Source of the DNA: Photobacterium piscicola
GTDB lineage: Bacteria > Pseudomonadota > Gammaproteobacteria > Enterobacterales > Vibrionaceae
Direction of reading: 5' to 3'
Length of the DNA stretch: 64,000 bases
Assembly (NCBI RefSeq): GCF_900166965.1
Contig: NZ_FUZI01000001.1
Coordinates: forward strand, 248,001 to 312,000
The notes under the pieces are model-generated. The model was not told where the DNA came from and made no database searches. It was given only the letters and a program-made list of their open reading frames with translations. A program made the position numbers and the translations under genes. Shown piece after piece: positions 8,460-17,432 of the stretch (positions are counted from its first letter, which is position 1; each line of letters opens with the position of its first letter).

Positions 8460-10241
8460 ATGAACAATCACTTCTTTTCGGACTACTTTGCCAAGCTCCA
8501 AGATATGAACCAGTTATGGTGGAAGGAGTTAGACTCCGGCAAGGCAGCCATGAATACCCCAGTAACTAAAGCACTTAATGATGTTAACTTGGAAGATGCC
8601 ACTGAATTTTTTGGAAAAGCAGCAGCTCAGCCCGGTGCTTTAGCTAAAGTCCAAATGGATTGGTGGGAAAATCAAGTTAAGATTTGGCAGAATGTTGCAA
8701 TCGGTAATACGACAGCAGAAAGCGCCTTTATTAAGCCAGCAAAAGATGACAAACGTTTTAGCGATCCTGCATGGGAAAATGAAGCTTTTTATAATTATAT
8801 TAAGCAATCATATTTACTATTCAGTAATACAATGCGTGAAACAATTGATTCAATTGAAGGTGTCGATGATAAAGCGAAAGAACGCTTAGGCTATTTCTCT
8901 CGTCAAGCCATCAACGCACTGTCACCAACTAATTTTGTAACAACCAATCCTGAATTAGCCAAATTGACTGTTGAAACAAACGGTGAGAATTTGATTAAAG
9001 GGATGGAACTGTTACAAGAAGATTTACAGAGCAGCGCTGATGTACTAAAAATTCGAATGACGAATGATAGTGCATTTGAACTTGGCGTAACTATTGCCAA
9101 AACTGAAGGTGAAGTGGTTTTTAAAAATGAATTATTTGAGTTAATTCAATATAAACCATTAACTGAAGCTGTACATAAAACACCATTGTTGATAGTGCCG
9201 CCATTTATTAATAAATACTATATCCTTGATTTGCGTGATCATAATTCAATGGTTCGCTGGCTTCTTGAGCAAGGCCATACCGTATTTATGATGTCTTGGC
9301 GTAATCCAGATGCATCAATGAAAGATATTGATTTTGATAATTATGTCTTAGATGGTGTTGTTAAAGCGGTTGATGCGGTAGAAGATATTACCGGCCAAAA
9401 ACACATCAATACTGTTGGTTATTGTATTGGTGGAACGTTATTGGCAATCACACTAGCATATTATGCTGCGAAGCGAATGCGTAATCGTATTAAATCAGCG
9501 ACATTCTTTACTACATTATTAGATTTCTCTCAGCCAGGTGAAATTGGTGCTTATATCAATGATCCAATTATTACGGCGATTGAAGCTCAAAATAATGCAA
9601 ATGGTTATATGGATGGACGTTCGCTAAGTGTGACTTTCAGTTTATTACGTGAAAATAGTTTGTACTGGAACTATTACGTTAATAACTATTTGAAAGGCAA
9701 TAGCTTAATTGATTTTGATTTACTTTATTGGAATGGTGATAGTACTAACGTTGCGGCTAAATGCCACAATACTCTACTACGTCAATTCTATTTAGATAAT
9801 AAATTAGTCGAAAACAAAGGTTATAAAGTTGGTGGTGTGTATATTGATCTAAGTAAGATTAAAGTGCCTACATACTTTATCTCTACACAAGAAGATCATA
9901 TTGCTTTATGGCAAGGTACATACCGTGGTGCTAAGCAATTAGGTGGTAAATCAACATTTGTATTAGGTGAGTCTGGCCATATTGCAGGTATTGTTAACCA
10001 TCCTCAGAAGAATAAATATGGCTTCTGGGTTAATGATAGCAACGAAGAAAATGCCGAAGTTTGGCTAGCAGGAGCAAAGCGTGAAGACGGTTCTTGGTGG
10101 ACACACTGGAATGGCTGGCTAACAGAATTTAGCCCTGCTGAGCAAGTATCACCACGAGCAATTGGTAGCGAAACATACGCACCATTATACGTAGCGCCAG
10201 GTGATTACGTGAAGCAAGTCTTACCACTTTCTGAATCTTAA
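8460..10241 (+). CDS. phaC: class I polyhydroxyalkanoate synthase PhaC
   Basis: 593-residue polymerase that joins 3-hydroxyacyl-CoA units into polyester at the granule surface. The alpha/beta-hydrolase core carries the PhaC box GYCIGG with nucleophile Cys322, Asp479 in EDHI and His507 in SGHIAG. Positions and length match class I enzymes, which work without a PhaE or PhaR subunit; neither is encoded here. The N terminus (MNNHFFSDYFAKLQDMNQLW) is typical of the vibrio/photobacterial branch. It is the last gene of the operon and is followed by a strong terminator at 10259-10288. Confidence 0.95.
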   Translation: MNNHFFSDYFAKLQDMNQLWWKELDSGKAAMNTPVTKALNDVNLEDATEFFGKAAAQPGALAKVQMDWWENQVKIWQNVAIGNTTAESAFIKPAKDDKRFSDPAWENEAFYNYIKQSYLLFSNTMRETIDSIEGVDDKAKERLGYFSRQAINALSPTNFVTTNPELAKLTVETNGENLIKGMELLQEDLQSSADVLKIRMTNDSAFELGVTIAKTEGEVVFKNELFELIQYKPLTEAVHKTPLLIVPPFINKYYILDLRDHNSMVRWLLEQGHTVFMMSWRNPDASMKDIDFDNYVLDGVVKAVDAVEDITGQKHINTVGYCIGGTLLAITLAYYAAKRMRNRIKSATFFTTLLDFSQPGEIGAYINDPIITAIEAQNNANGYMDGRSLSVTFSLLRENSLYWNYYVNNYLKGNSLIDFDLLYWNGDSTNVAAKCHNTLLRQFYLDNKLVENKGYKVGGVYIDLSKIKVPTYFISTQEDHIALWQGTYRGAKQLGGKSTFVLGESGHIAGIVNHPQKNKYGFWVNDSNEENAEVWLAGAKREDGSWWTHWNGWLTEFSPAEQVSPRAIGSETYAPLYVAPGDYVKQVLPLSES

Positions 10242-10258
10242 TCGCATCACTATTTTTG

Positions 10259-10288
10259 AAGCCCAGATTATTCTGGGCTTTTTTTTAT
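10259..10288 (+). terminator. terminator of the pha operon
   Basis: Perfect stem AAGCCCAGA (10259-10267) / TCTGGGCTT (10272-10280) with a four-base loop, followed by an uninterrupted T-run. Confidence 0.93.
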
Positions 10289-10434
10289 CTGTTATTTATT
10301 AACATTATGATAGTAATAGTTTTCTTTTGATTAATTTGATTTAGATTGCTTTTTGTTGACAGGTGATGCGGTATTTTTAGTTTTATTGGCTATATTTTTC
10401 AAATAGGTATAACTAAAAAAGAGTAGGAACCATT

Positions 10435-10839
10435 ATGACAAAGCTTGTTAGTGTGGAAGGAATTGGTGAAACTTACGCAGCAAAGTTAGCCACGATAGAT
10501 GTAACCACCATTGAACAGCTGTTAGTGTTAGGCGCAAAACCCAGTGGTCGTAAAATATTAGCTGAAAAAACAGCAATCAGCGGTAAACTTATTTTAAAAT
10601 GGCTTAATCGTGCTGATTTATCACGTATTAAAGGGATCAGTACTCAGTATGCTGATTTATTAGAATCATCAGGGGTTGATACTGTGCCTGAACTGGCACA
10701 ACGAAATGCTGATAATTTACATACTAAAATGGTTGAGGTGAATGAGGCTAAAGCGTTAGTTCGCCAACTGCCATCACTTTCTGCGGTAGAAGATTGGGTT
10801 AAACAAGCAAAATTATTACCCCGTGCCATTGAGTATTAA
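10435..10839 (+). CDS. DUF4332 domain protein
   Basis: 134-residue soluble protein with two helix-hairpin-helix-like repeats: VEGIGETYAAKLATIDVTTI near residues 7-26 and IKGISTQYADLLESSGVDTV near 64-83. This paired HhH layout is the DUF4332 signature; the fold often contacts nucleic acid, but no function is established. It has its own region after the pha terminator, with the ribosome site GAGTAGGAACC before ATG 10435, so it is probably a separate transcript and not a PHA gene. Confidence 0.8.
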   Translation: MTKLVSVEGIGETYAAKLATIDVTTIEQLLVLGAKPSGRKILAEKTAISGKLILKWLNRADLSRIKGISTQYADLLESSGVDTVPELAQRNADNLHTKMVEVNEAKALVRQLPSLSAVEDWVKQAKLLPRAIEY

Positions 10840-10904
10840 TCGAGCTTTCGTGTGAATGATTGTAATGAGTAGCGGGTATAAATAGTTGCATAGAAGGATT
10901 GCGT

Positions 10905-11207
10905 ATGTATTTTTTTAGGCTGAAATGGTTGGTGATTATTGGATGTAGTAGTTTTATTACGATGGGTCATGCTAAGCAATATAGCACTGATAATATGCCA
11001 GTCATTCAACCTGTTACTGAACTTCAGCTAAATACATTACCGCAACGTCATTGTTTATATGCTGGAAAAGGGTACTCACTCGGGGCTATTATCACCACCG
11101 ATAATATTGTATTGGAATGTCGCCCTGCACAAGAGGTTGAGCTAAACGGACCATTAAAATGGGTGGTACGCCAATCGTTGCCTGTAACATCAGTAGAGAA
11201 TAAATAA
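10905..11207 (+). CDS. DUF1496 family protein (YnjH-like)
   Basis: 100-residue exported protein. A signal peptide covers about residues 1-22 (basic start, hydrophobic core, GHA cleavage-like end). The mature part has the family pattern RHCLYAGKGYSLGAII and a later Cys in LECRP, so two Cys could form a disulfide. I use ATG 10905; an upstream TTG at 10899 abuts the GAAGGA ribosome site and is too close to it. Related to E. coli YnjH, whose function is unknown. A hairpin shared with the convergent DUF406 gene follows. Confidence 0.75.
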   Translation: MYFFRLKWLVIIGCSSFITMGHAKQYSTDNMPVIQPVTELQLNTLPQRHCLYAGKGYSLGAIITTDNIVLECRPAQEVELNGPLKWVVRQSLPVTSVENK

Positions 11208-11209
11208 TA

Positions 11210-11266
11210 AAGCCAGTATCAGATTGTATGCTGTAGTAATAACATCATACGACTGTTTACTGGCTT
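11210..11266. terminator. hairpin between convergent DUF1496 and DUF406 genes
   Basis: Outer arms AAGCCAGTA (11210-11218) / TACTGGCTT (11258-11266) enclose a second imperfect stem (GTATG 11226-11230 / CATAC 11246-11250). It sits exactly between two convergent genes. T-runs are poor on both strands, so termination is likely but not certain. Confidence 0.55.
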
Positions 11267-11304
11267 CATTGATTATCAAGGCGGCAAGTTGCCTATTTGA
11301 TAAA

Positions 11305-11604
11305 TTATTTCGCTAGAGAGCGGCTTTTAAGTTCAAAAATTAACTTTTCAGCACTGCATTCAAATTGGATGCGTGCTGTTAATTCTGTACTTGTTTCATC
11401 AACAGGCGTTGTTTCTACTTTAAAGTTAGCATTAACTTGTTTTGCTAGCGTTAGGTAGTTCGCAAGTTCTAATTCTAATGCTTTTTTACCATTTGCAAAT
11501 ACATGCACATCGGCAACATCATCATGTTCTTTGATCATAAAGCCCATTTCTGCTGAAACACCACAAGCATCACAAGGTTGGTATTCTTCTTTTTCTGTAG
11601 TCAT
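11305..11604 (-). CDS. DUF406 family protein (YfcZ/YiiS-like)
   Basis: 99-residue cytoplasmic protein with the family N-terminal motif PCDACGVSAEMGFMI and a compact alpha/beta body (VHVFANGKKALELELANYL). The ribosome site AGGAAG precedes ATG 11604. The family is confined to gamma-proteobacteria, and the function of the E. coli homologues YfcZ and YiiS is not established. It is transcribed toward the hairpin at 11210-11266 and lies downstream of the RecQ-like gene on the same strand, about 125 bp away. Confidence 0.83.
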   Translation of the reverse strand: MTTEKEEYQPCDACGVSAEMGFMIKEHDDVADVHVFANGKKALELELANYLTLAKQVNANFKVETTPVDETSTELTARIQFECSAEKLIFELKSRSLAK

Positions 11605-11730
11605 AACTTTACTTCCTATTAGTTAGTTTTTGTATTTTAAAGCGATGCGAGCCAGATCGCCATTGATTAATATGAAAAGTCAGTTTTTAGCTATTAAAGC
11701 ATCAAACCAAATAAATTAATGGCTATTTAT

Positions 11731-13656
11731 TCAACAGTTGCCATGGTATAAGCGGCAAATATGATCGAAAGTTTGTTGAAATGGATAAGCTTCTAATACG
11801 CCAAATCCTTCAAGCTGTTTTGCTTTTATTTTACTATTGAGAGGCGTGCTCATGCCATGTAAAAAACGAGTGATGGCTGCCATAGATGGCGCACTGTCAT
11901 TTCGTTGAATAAAGCTATCAGCCCATATTGTTATTTGTTGATCGGTAATCTCTGGTAGTGTTGGTAATGCTGGTAAGGTGATGGTTTTACCTCGGCAAAC
12001 AGAACAATGACCGCATTGTTTTGGTGCATGATGATCGGCGAAATAGCTGGCTAGTTTATGACTTAAACAACTTTTACTTTCAAAAAAGGCAATCATATTT
12101 TCAATACGATTAATTTCACTGTGCTCTTTTTGCTGAAATAATTGGTAAAGGGCTTCTGTTTCTACCTCAATATCAAAATGGTGTTGATTTATGCGATACA
12201 CATCGGTCATTTGTTTACTTTCAAGGGTGATCCAACCTTGTTCGTTTAAATAGTCAATGGCTGCCACCACTCGCTTTCTATCGACTTGATAGCCTTGCCA
12301 TAACGCATCCATATCCAATGTATGCCATACTCGCGCTTTAGGCGAACACGCAAAAATTGTTTCAATAAATTGTCGGCGCTCACCTTGAAAGCGTTGGGCT
12401 ATTTCATACTGAGAAATATTCATTTTGTAACGATAATCTGCGAAATAAGTAAACATCGGTTCAATAATTTGGCGGATTTCAAGATAGACTAATAATGTTT
12501 TAAGTGGCAATAAACGAATATTACTGTCTTTAGACAAACGGCCACTCATGATTTCCCATTGTTGATCTTGGGCTTGTATTTCACGCAGAATATACGCAAT
12601 AGCACTGCGATCTGGCGTATCCCCAAAGACAAAGTTTTCTAAAACATTGAGTCCTGATTTATTCGCGATAACTGTACATTGTGACACTTCACCATCACGT
12701 CCTGCTCGACCAATTTCTTGGCTGTAATTCTCAATTGATTTGGGCAAATCAAAATGAATCACTTGACGAATATTGGACTTATCAATCCCCATACCAAAAG
12801 CAATGGTTGCCACAATACAATTAATTTCCCCATTCATAAATTGTTGTTGAATGCTATGGCGGCGATCTGAATCCATTCCCGCATGGTAGGCTTGGGCTGG
12901 AAAGTGACTACGAGTAAGCGCATCAGCCACTTGCTCTGCTGTGTGTTGTAAGGTGACATAGACAATAGAAGGTTCATTATTACGTTGAGAAAGTTGATGT
13001 TTAAGGGTATCTATTTTCTCGTCTTCGTCTGCCGCTAATACGGTTAAATCAAGGTTATTTCGGTAAAAACCCGTCACGATAATATTATCTTTAGCAATGG
13101 CAAATTTGTCCTGCATATCTTGAATTACGGCAGGGGTTGCTGTTGCGGTAAGTAATAACACTTGAGGAATGTTTAAGGCCTGTTGGTAGTGTGGCAATTT
13201 CAGGTAGTCGGGACGGAAATTGTGGCCCCATTCTGAAATACAGTGTGCTTCATCGACGACTAATAATGAAATTGGAATTTGACCAATAAAGTGACGAAAG
13301 CGTTCGTTTTTGAGACGTTCTACTGAAATCATTAATACTTTAATTTCGCCTTGACGAATTTGTTGCATGACTTGCTGAGTTTGTTGCCATGTTTGGCTGG
13401 AATCAATGGATGCGGCAGGAATCCCTTTCGTAGCTAAAAAATCAAGTTGATCTTTCATTAAGGCTAATAATGGTGAAATGACCAACGTAAGATGGGGTAA
13501 TTCAATCGCGGGTAATTGATAACATAATGATTTTCCAGATCCCGTTGGAAATATAGCGGCAGCTGAATGACCACTAAGAACGCGGGTAATTACTTCTTCT
13601 TGCCCTAAACGTAAAGAATCAAAGCCAAAATATTTTTTAAGTGTTTGGTGATACAT
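11731..13656 (-). CDS. RecQ-family ATP-dependent DNA helicase
   Basis: 641-residue superfamily 2 helicase. Motif I is FPTGSGKSLCYQLP near residues 36-49, motif II is DEAHCISEWGHNFRPDY, motif V/VI are VATIAFGMGIDK and QEIGRAGRDG. A zinc-binding-like region near residues 525-560 ends in QCGHCSVCRG. The sequence differs from housekeeping RecQ and there is no clear HRDC domain at the C terminus, which instead ends in a short helical segment. I therefore read it as a RecQ paralogue involved in DNA repair or recombination rather than recQ itself. Confidence 0.88.
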   Translation of the reverse strand: MYHQTLKKYFGFDSLRLGQEEVITRVLSGHSAAAIFPTGSGKSLCYQLPAIELPHLTLVISPLLALMKDQLDFLATKGIPAASIDSSQTWQQTQQVMQQIRQGEIKVLMISVERLKNERFRHFIGQIPISLLVVDEAHCISEWGHNFRPDYLKLPHYQQALNIPQVLLLTATATPAVIQDMQDKFAIAKDNIIVTGFYRNNLDLTVLAADEDEKIDTLKHQLSQRNNEPSIVYVTLQHTAEQVADALTRSHFPAQAYHAGMDSDRRHSIQQQFMNGEINCIVATIAFGMGIDKSNIRQVIHFDLPKSIENYSQEIGRAGRDGEVSQCTVIANKSGLNVLENFVFGDTPDRSAIAYILREIQAQDQQWEIMSGRLSKDSNIRLLPLKTLLVYLEIRQIIEPMFTYFADYRYKMNISQYEIAQRFQGERRQFIETIFACSPKARVWHTLDMDALWQGYQVDRKRVVAAIDYLNEQGWITLESKQMTDVYRINQHHFDIEVETEALYQLFQQKEHSEINRIENMIAFFESKSCLSHKLASYFADHHAPKQCGHCSVCRGKTITLPALPTLPEITDQQITIWADSFIQRNDSAPSMAAITRFLHGMSTPLNSKIKAKQLEGFGVLEAYPFQQTFDHICRLYHGNC

Positions 13657-13804
13657 GTCTTAATACCCGCTAACCATTGATTAGCCGCTATCATACCGTA
13701 TTGATTTACGGAAAGATAAAAAGCACAACGAAAGTTACGTTATTTCTGATGCGGTTATTCTCATTTAAAACCAAGCCGATTCATTGTTGCATTAAAAATT
13801 GTTG

Positions 13805-13836
13805 AGTATGTAAGTGATTAGCGTCACTTACATACT
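13805..13836 (-). terminator. terminator downstream of the amidohydrolase gene
   Basis: Perfect 13-bp inverted repeat AGTATGTAAGTGA (13805-13817) / TCACTTACATACT (13824-13836) with a six-base loop. On the minus strand it is followed after a few bases by TTTTT, which fits termination of the amidohydrolase transcript. Confidence 0.75.
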
Positions 13837-13868
13837 GTATCTGGATAAATGAGTCGAGAGGATATTGC

Positions 13869-15305
13869 TTATTTCATCAGACTTGGTGATGTAATTGCTT
13901 TCTTTGACAACTCTTTAGCAAATGCCGCAATATCCGTTTCGATAGCACGAATATGACGAGTGATATCTGTTGTATCGACGTTCACCATTTGGCGCTGTTC
14001 CATCACAAGGTTACCATTGACGATTGTCGTTGTGACATTGCTTGGATTGGCTTGATAAACCAAGGTGGCATAAGGATTGTAATTGGGCATCATATTAGCC
14101 GATTGGGTTTCAACAATAATAACATCGGCTTTTTTGCCCACTTCGAGTGAACCAATTTTATCGTCCATATGCAGTGCACGAGCACCACCTATGGTTGCGA
14201 GTTCAATTACCTGCTCTGGGATCATAATAGTACGGTCATTATGTTTTAAACGTTGCATATTGGCGGCATAACTCAGTGTGCGCCATAAATCAACTTGGTT
14301 AGAGCTCATTGGCCCATCAGTCCCTAACCCCATTGGAATGCGCTGTTGATACATTTTCCATGCAGGAGCAATGCCTGTCGCACCTTTGGCGTTTGCCATT
14401 GGGTTATAAGCGATGCCTGCACCTGATTGTTTGATGAGATCGAGATCGGTTTGGTCAACATGAATTGCATGCGCCAATACCATTCGTTGATCAAGCACTC
14501 CGATGTCTTTAAGCCATGCTACTGGGCTAAGTTGTTTAGGATTGTCATTAATACGCGCAGCTTCATTACCAAATTCACCCACATGGATTAATACTGGAAC
14601 ATCTAATTGCTTCGAGAGTGCATTAATTTGCTGTAATTTTTGCTTTGAAACAGTATAAGCTGCATGAGGTGCAAAGGCTGGAGTGATCAGGGGATCTTGT
14701 TTGTATTCAGCAATAAATTTCTGCGCGTATTCAAGCCCGCCATAGGGTTGTTTTGCATCCACCACAGGGAATTTGATCACAGTTTCACCTAAAACTGCCC
14801 GTAGGCCGACTTCCTTGGTTGCTTTGGCCATTTCATCAACATGGTAGTACATGTCAGCAAAAGTTGTGACACCGCTTTGTGCAAGGTCAACTGCGCCAAG
14901 ACGAGTGGCTTGATAAATGAGGTCTCGACTGAGTTTTTTACCTTCAAGAGGAAAGAAATAAGCAAATAATCGATTTTCAATGCCTTCTTCACCTAAGCCT
15001 CGAAAAGCAATCATTGGTAAATGGTTATGAGTATTAACCATTCCCGGCATTACAATCCCGTTTTGTGCATCAATGATACGAATAGCGGTATATTGAGATA
15101 ATAATGATTGATCACCAACGGCTACAATGGTGTCGTTATTGATAACGACCACACCATTTTCAATCAGTTGTTTTTGACCATTCATGGTGATGACTTGACC
15201 ATTTTTAATGATTAAGCTCGCTTGAGAATGGGGGGCAACTGATGATGATGAACCACATCCAGCAATAAGAAGTAACGTTGTTATTAAACTGATTTTTATA
15301 CGCAT
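13869..15305 (-). CDS. amidohydrolase-family lipoprotein (TRZ/ATZ type)
   Basis: 478-residue metal-dependent hydrolase of the chlorohydrolase/S-adenosylhomocysteine-deaminase group. The metal-site HxH is in NTHNHLP near residue 93; further His in HVGEFG and HAIHVDQ and the Asp in LGTDGPMSSN complete the usual set. Unusually, it carries a lipoprotein signal peptide (MRIKISLITTLLLIAGC), so Cys16 would be lipidated and the enzyme would act in the periplasm or at the outer membrane. Cytosolic relatives deaminate adenosine derivatives or guanine; the substrate here cannot be read from sequence. Confidence 0.85.
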   Translation of the reverse strand: MRIKISLITTLLLIAGCGSSSSVAPHSQASLIIKNGQVITMNGQKQLIENGVVVINNDTIVAVGDQSLLSQYTAIRIIDAQNGIVMPGMVNTHNHLPMIAFRGLGEEGIENRLFAYFFPLEGKKLSRDLIYQATRLGAVDLAQSGVTTFADMYYHVDEMAKATKEVGLRAVLGETVIKFPVVDAKQPYGGLEYAQKFIAEYKQDPLITPAFAPHAAYTVSKQKLQQINALSKQLDVPVLIHVGEFGNEAARINDNPKQLSPVAWLKDIGVLDQRMVLAHAIHVDQTDLDLIKQSGAGIAYNPMANAKGATGIAPAWKMYQQRIPMGLGTDGPMSSNQVDLWRTLSYAANMQRLKHNDRTIMIPEQVIELATIGGARALHMDDKIGSLEVGKKADVIIVETQSANMMPNYNPYATLVYQANPSNVTTTIVNGNLVMEQRQMVNVDTTDITRHIRAIETDIAAFAKELSKKAITSPSLMK

Positions 15306-15405
15306 AAATGACCAATGATAAGCAGCGAGAAAATTGGTGAGATTATAAGTGCAGATTAATGTAACTAAACAATCCTTTGCTTAAGTTACGGTAGTTTTTG
15401 TGAAC

Positions 15406-16122
15406 TTAATCGCTTTGCTCATCATGGTTGATAATAAGAGACATGGGGATTTTAAATAATTGTGTTGGTATTAATGATAACCAACCATTCCCACGTGCAT
15501 ATTCTATTAATCCTGCACGACTGGAAATACCATAGTCAGAAAATCGAGAGATTAAATTGGCTATTTGTTTTTCAACAGCTTTGGGCGTTCGATGAATAAG
15601 TTGTGCTATTTGTTTTGTTTGTCGTCCACGTAATAACCAAAATAAGACAATTTCTTGAGATGACGTTAATTGTGGTGCTAAAGGCCGCGTTGTATGGAAA
15701 GATAAATGAGATTTATCAGTAGCAATAACCTCAACAAACGACGTCATATTTATTAAATCTCTTACTTTATTTGCTGTAAATTGAATCCCCCAAGGAACAC
15801 CATTAATAATCACGGGTTGTTTGGTAAATATATATGCATCAACACCATTAGCGTAGTTGTGCACATCTATCGTTATTATGGTTTTATTGTGCGTCAATGA
15901 TAATTTATCTTGCTCAATAAAAACGTCGCTAAATGCAGCGGTATCACATGGTAAGTCACTATCCTTTAATCCCTTCATTTCAAGTGGGGCATTAACAAGG
16001 TTACGATAGGCATCATTGGCATATTCAAAAATACCATCTTTCGTTTTTAACCCAGCAGGATAAGGAGATGACGATAGCATGTGAATAAGTACAGATAAGT
16101 ATGTTGATTGATTAATATTCAC
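15406..16122 (-). CDS. PAS-like sensor with LuxR-type HTH
   Basis: 238-residue transcription regulator. The N terminus (about 15-125) has a PAS-like pattern (PYPAGLKTKDGIFEYANDAY). The C terminus (about 150-215) is a LuxR/FixJ HTH: LTSSQEIVLFWLLRGRQTKQIAQLI followed by HRTPKAVEKQIANLISRF. There is no receiver domain and no obvious acyl-homoserine-lactone pocket, so it is a one-component sensor (inference). It lies between pldA and the amidohydrolase gene on the same strand, with about 100 bp to the latter. Confidence 0.8.
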   Translation of the reverse strand: MNINQSTYLSVLIHMLSSSPYPAGLKTKDGIFEYANDAYRNLVNAPLEMKGLKDSDLPCDTAAFSDVFIEQDKLSLTHNKTIITIDVHNYANGVDAYIFTKQPVIINGVPWGIQFTANKVRDLINMTSFVEVIATDKSHLSFHTTRPLAPQLTSSQEIVLFWLLRGRQTKQIAQLIHRTPKAVEKQIANLISRFSDYGISSRAGLIEYARGNGWLSLIPTQLFKIPMSLIINHDEQSD

Positions 16123-16387
16123 AGGACCATTCTATCAATAAATTATTTCAATAGTAATATTTGTTGGTGGAATAAATATCTCTATATATAGTAATGCTAT
16201 TAAAAACATATAATATTCGACTAGTAAAGAAATAACCACAAAATAAGAAATGAAATATTGTTTTATTATATTTTAAGTAACAGGATAAGTAATATATTGA
16301 TAGAAATTTGTTTTTATCTCTAGTTGTTTTATGCGTATGGTTTATATGCTACTAAACACTAGAGATAAAATAAGTTTCATTGATTAA

Positions 16388-17263
16388 TTAGAATGAAAAA
16401 CCAATACCGCCAGCATTGTCGTAATGATTATAGTCTGAAATAGATATACCATAACCACTTTCAAATATTAAATAACCACGCAAACGTTTATAAATAGGGA
16501 AATTTAACGTCACTTTTTCATAACCACGAGAGAAACCACTTTCTAGTGCATTGCGTACTGTAAATGTGATCATACTTTTACCATCAATATTCCAATTCAT
16601 GCTAACTCGGCCATAACCAAGGTAGTTATTGATGTCTTTGTTATAGTCTTTAGCCCCAAAATCAAGTCGTACCCAAGGCTTAACACTAAAAGTAAAAGCG
16701 TCTTTTTTGAAAGTCATATCAATAAAGGCACGGTTCCAACTCCGTTCTTGCTCACCACCACGACCATTAGATTGGTGAACTAAACCGAGTGTACTGCCTG
16801 CATAATGTAGACCATCGCTATAGGTCGTTTGGGTTGGAAAAGTCCAGAAAACCGACGGTTCATATTCTGTATCTCTAAAAAATGCAGATGAAGCGTAGGC
16901 TTGCCAGTTTGAACGTTGTGTGTAAGCAAAATATAACTGGTCGTTATCAGTTAAAATGCCGGAGAATAAACGGTATTTTAAGCTGATTTGAAAGTTGACA
17001 TTATAGTTACTAAGCTTACCATCTTCAGGGATAATTGATTGATATTCTTTGTAATTTGGAGATTGAGTATAATAAAAAGGTAAAACAAAGTTATCTTTAT
17101 ATTGTTCTAAAAGTAGGCTGTTACTACTCGTATAATTTAATGCATTATTTAATGTTGAAGAGGCTGAAGTATCAGCATTAGCATATGAAGCATAGCCACT
17201 TGTAACAATAAATAAACTCGTTAATAGGACTTTCTGATGTGATTGTTGCAGTTTGATATTCAT
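16388..17263 (-). CDS. pldA: outer membrane phospholipase A
   Basis: 291-residue outer-membrane beta-barrel enzyme that hydrolyses phospholipid acyl chains. It has a signal peptide to about residue 30 (ending SYANA). The catalytic set has the exact spacing of E. coli OMPLA: His163 and Ser165 in VHQSNGRGG, and Asn177 twelve residues later in SWNRAF. The C terminus ends in Phe (GGIGFSF), the usual barrel-insertion signal. It has its own upstream gap after the nemA terminator. Confidence 0.93.
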   Translation of the reverse strand: MNIKLQQSHQKVLLTSLFIVTSGYASYANADTSASSTLNNALNYTSSNSLLLEQYKDNFVLPFYYTQSPNYKEYQSIIPEDGKLSNYNVNFQISLKYRLFSGILTDNDQLYFAYTQRSNWQAYASSAFFRDTEYEPSVFWTFPTQTTYSDGLHYAGSTLGLVHQSNGRGGEQERSWNRAFIDMTFKKDAFTFSVKPWVRLDFGAKDYNKDINNYLGYGRVSMNWNIDGKSMITFTVRNALESGFSRGYEKVTLNFPIYKRLRGYLIFESGYGISISDYNHYDNAGGIGFSF

Positions 17264-17394
17264 TATTATTTTCTATCATTATTATTTTATCTATTGTTAT
17301 CATAAGAGCTAAACTGGGCTTTTGTCTATCGATACAAATGCAATCAATGATTTTTCGTAATTTAAAACTAAATAATGAAGTACAGCAAAATAAA

Positions 17395-17420
17395 CGCCTT
17401 AATAACACAGTATTAAGGCG
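17395..17420 (-). terminator. terminator downstream of nemA
   Basis: Perfect 10-bp stem CGCCTTAATA (17395-17404) / TATTAAGGCG (17411-17420), six-base loop. On the minus strand it is followed by TTTATTTT, 13 bases beyond the nemA stop. Confidence 0.85.
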
Positions 17421-17432
17421 TAAAAGAGACCA

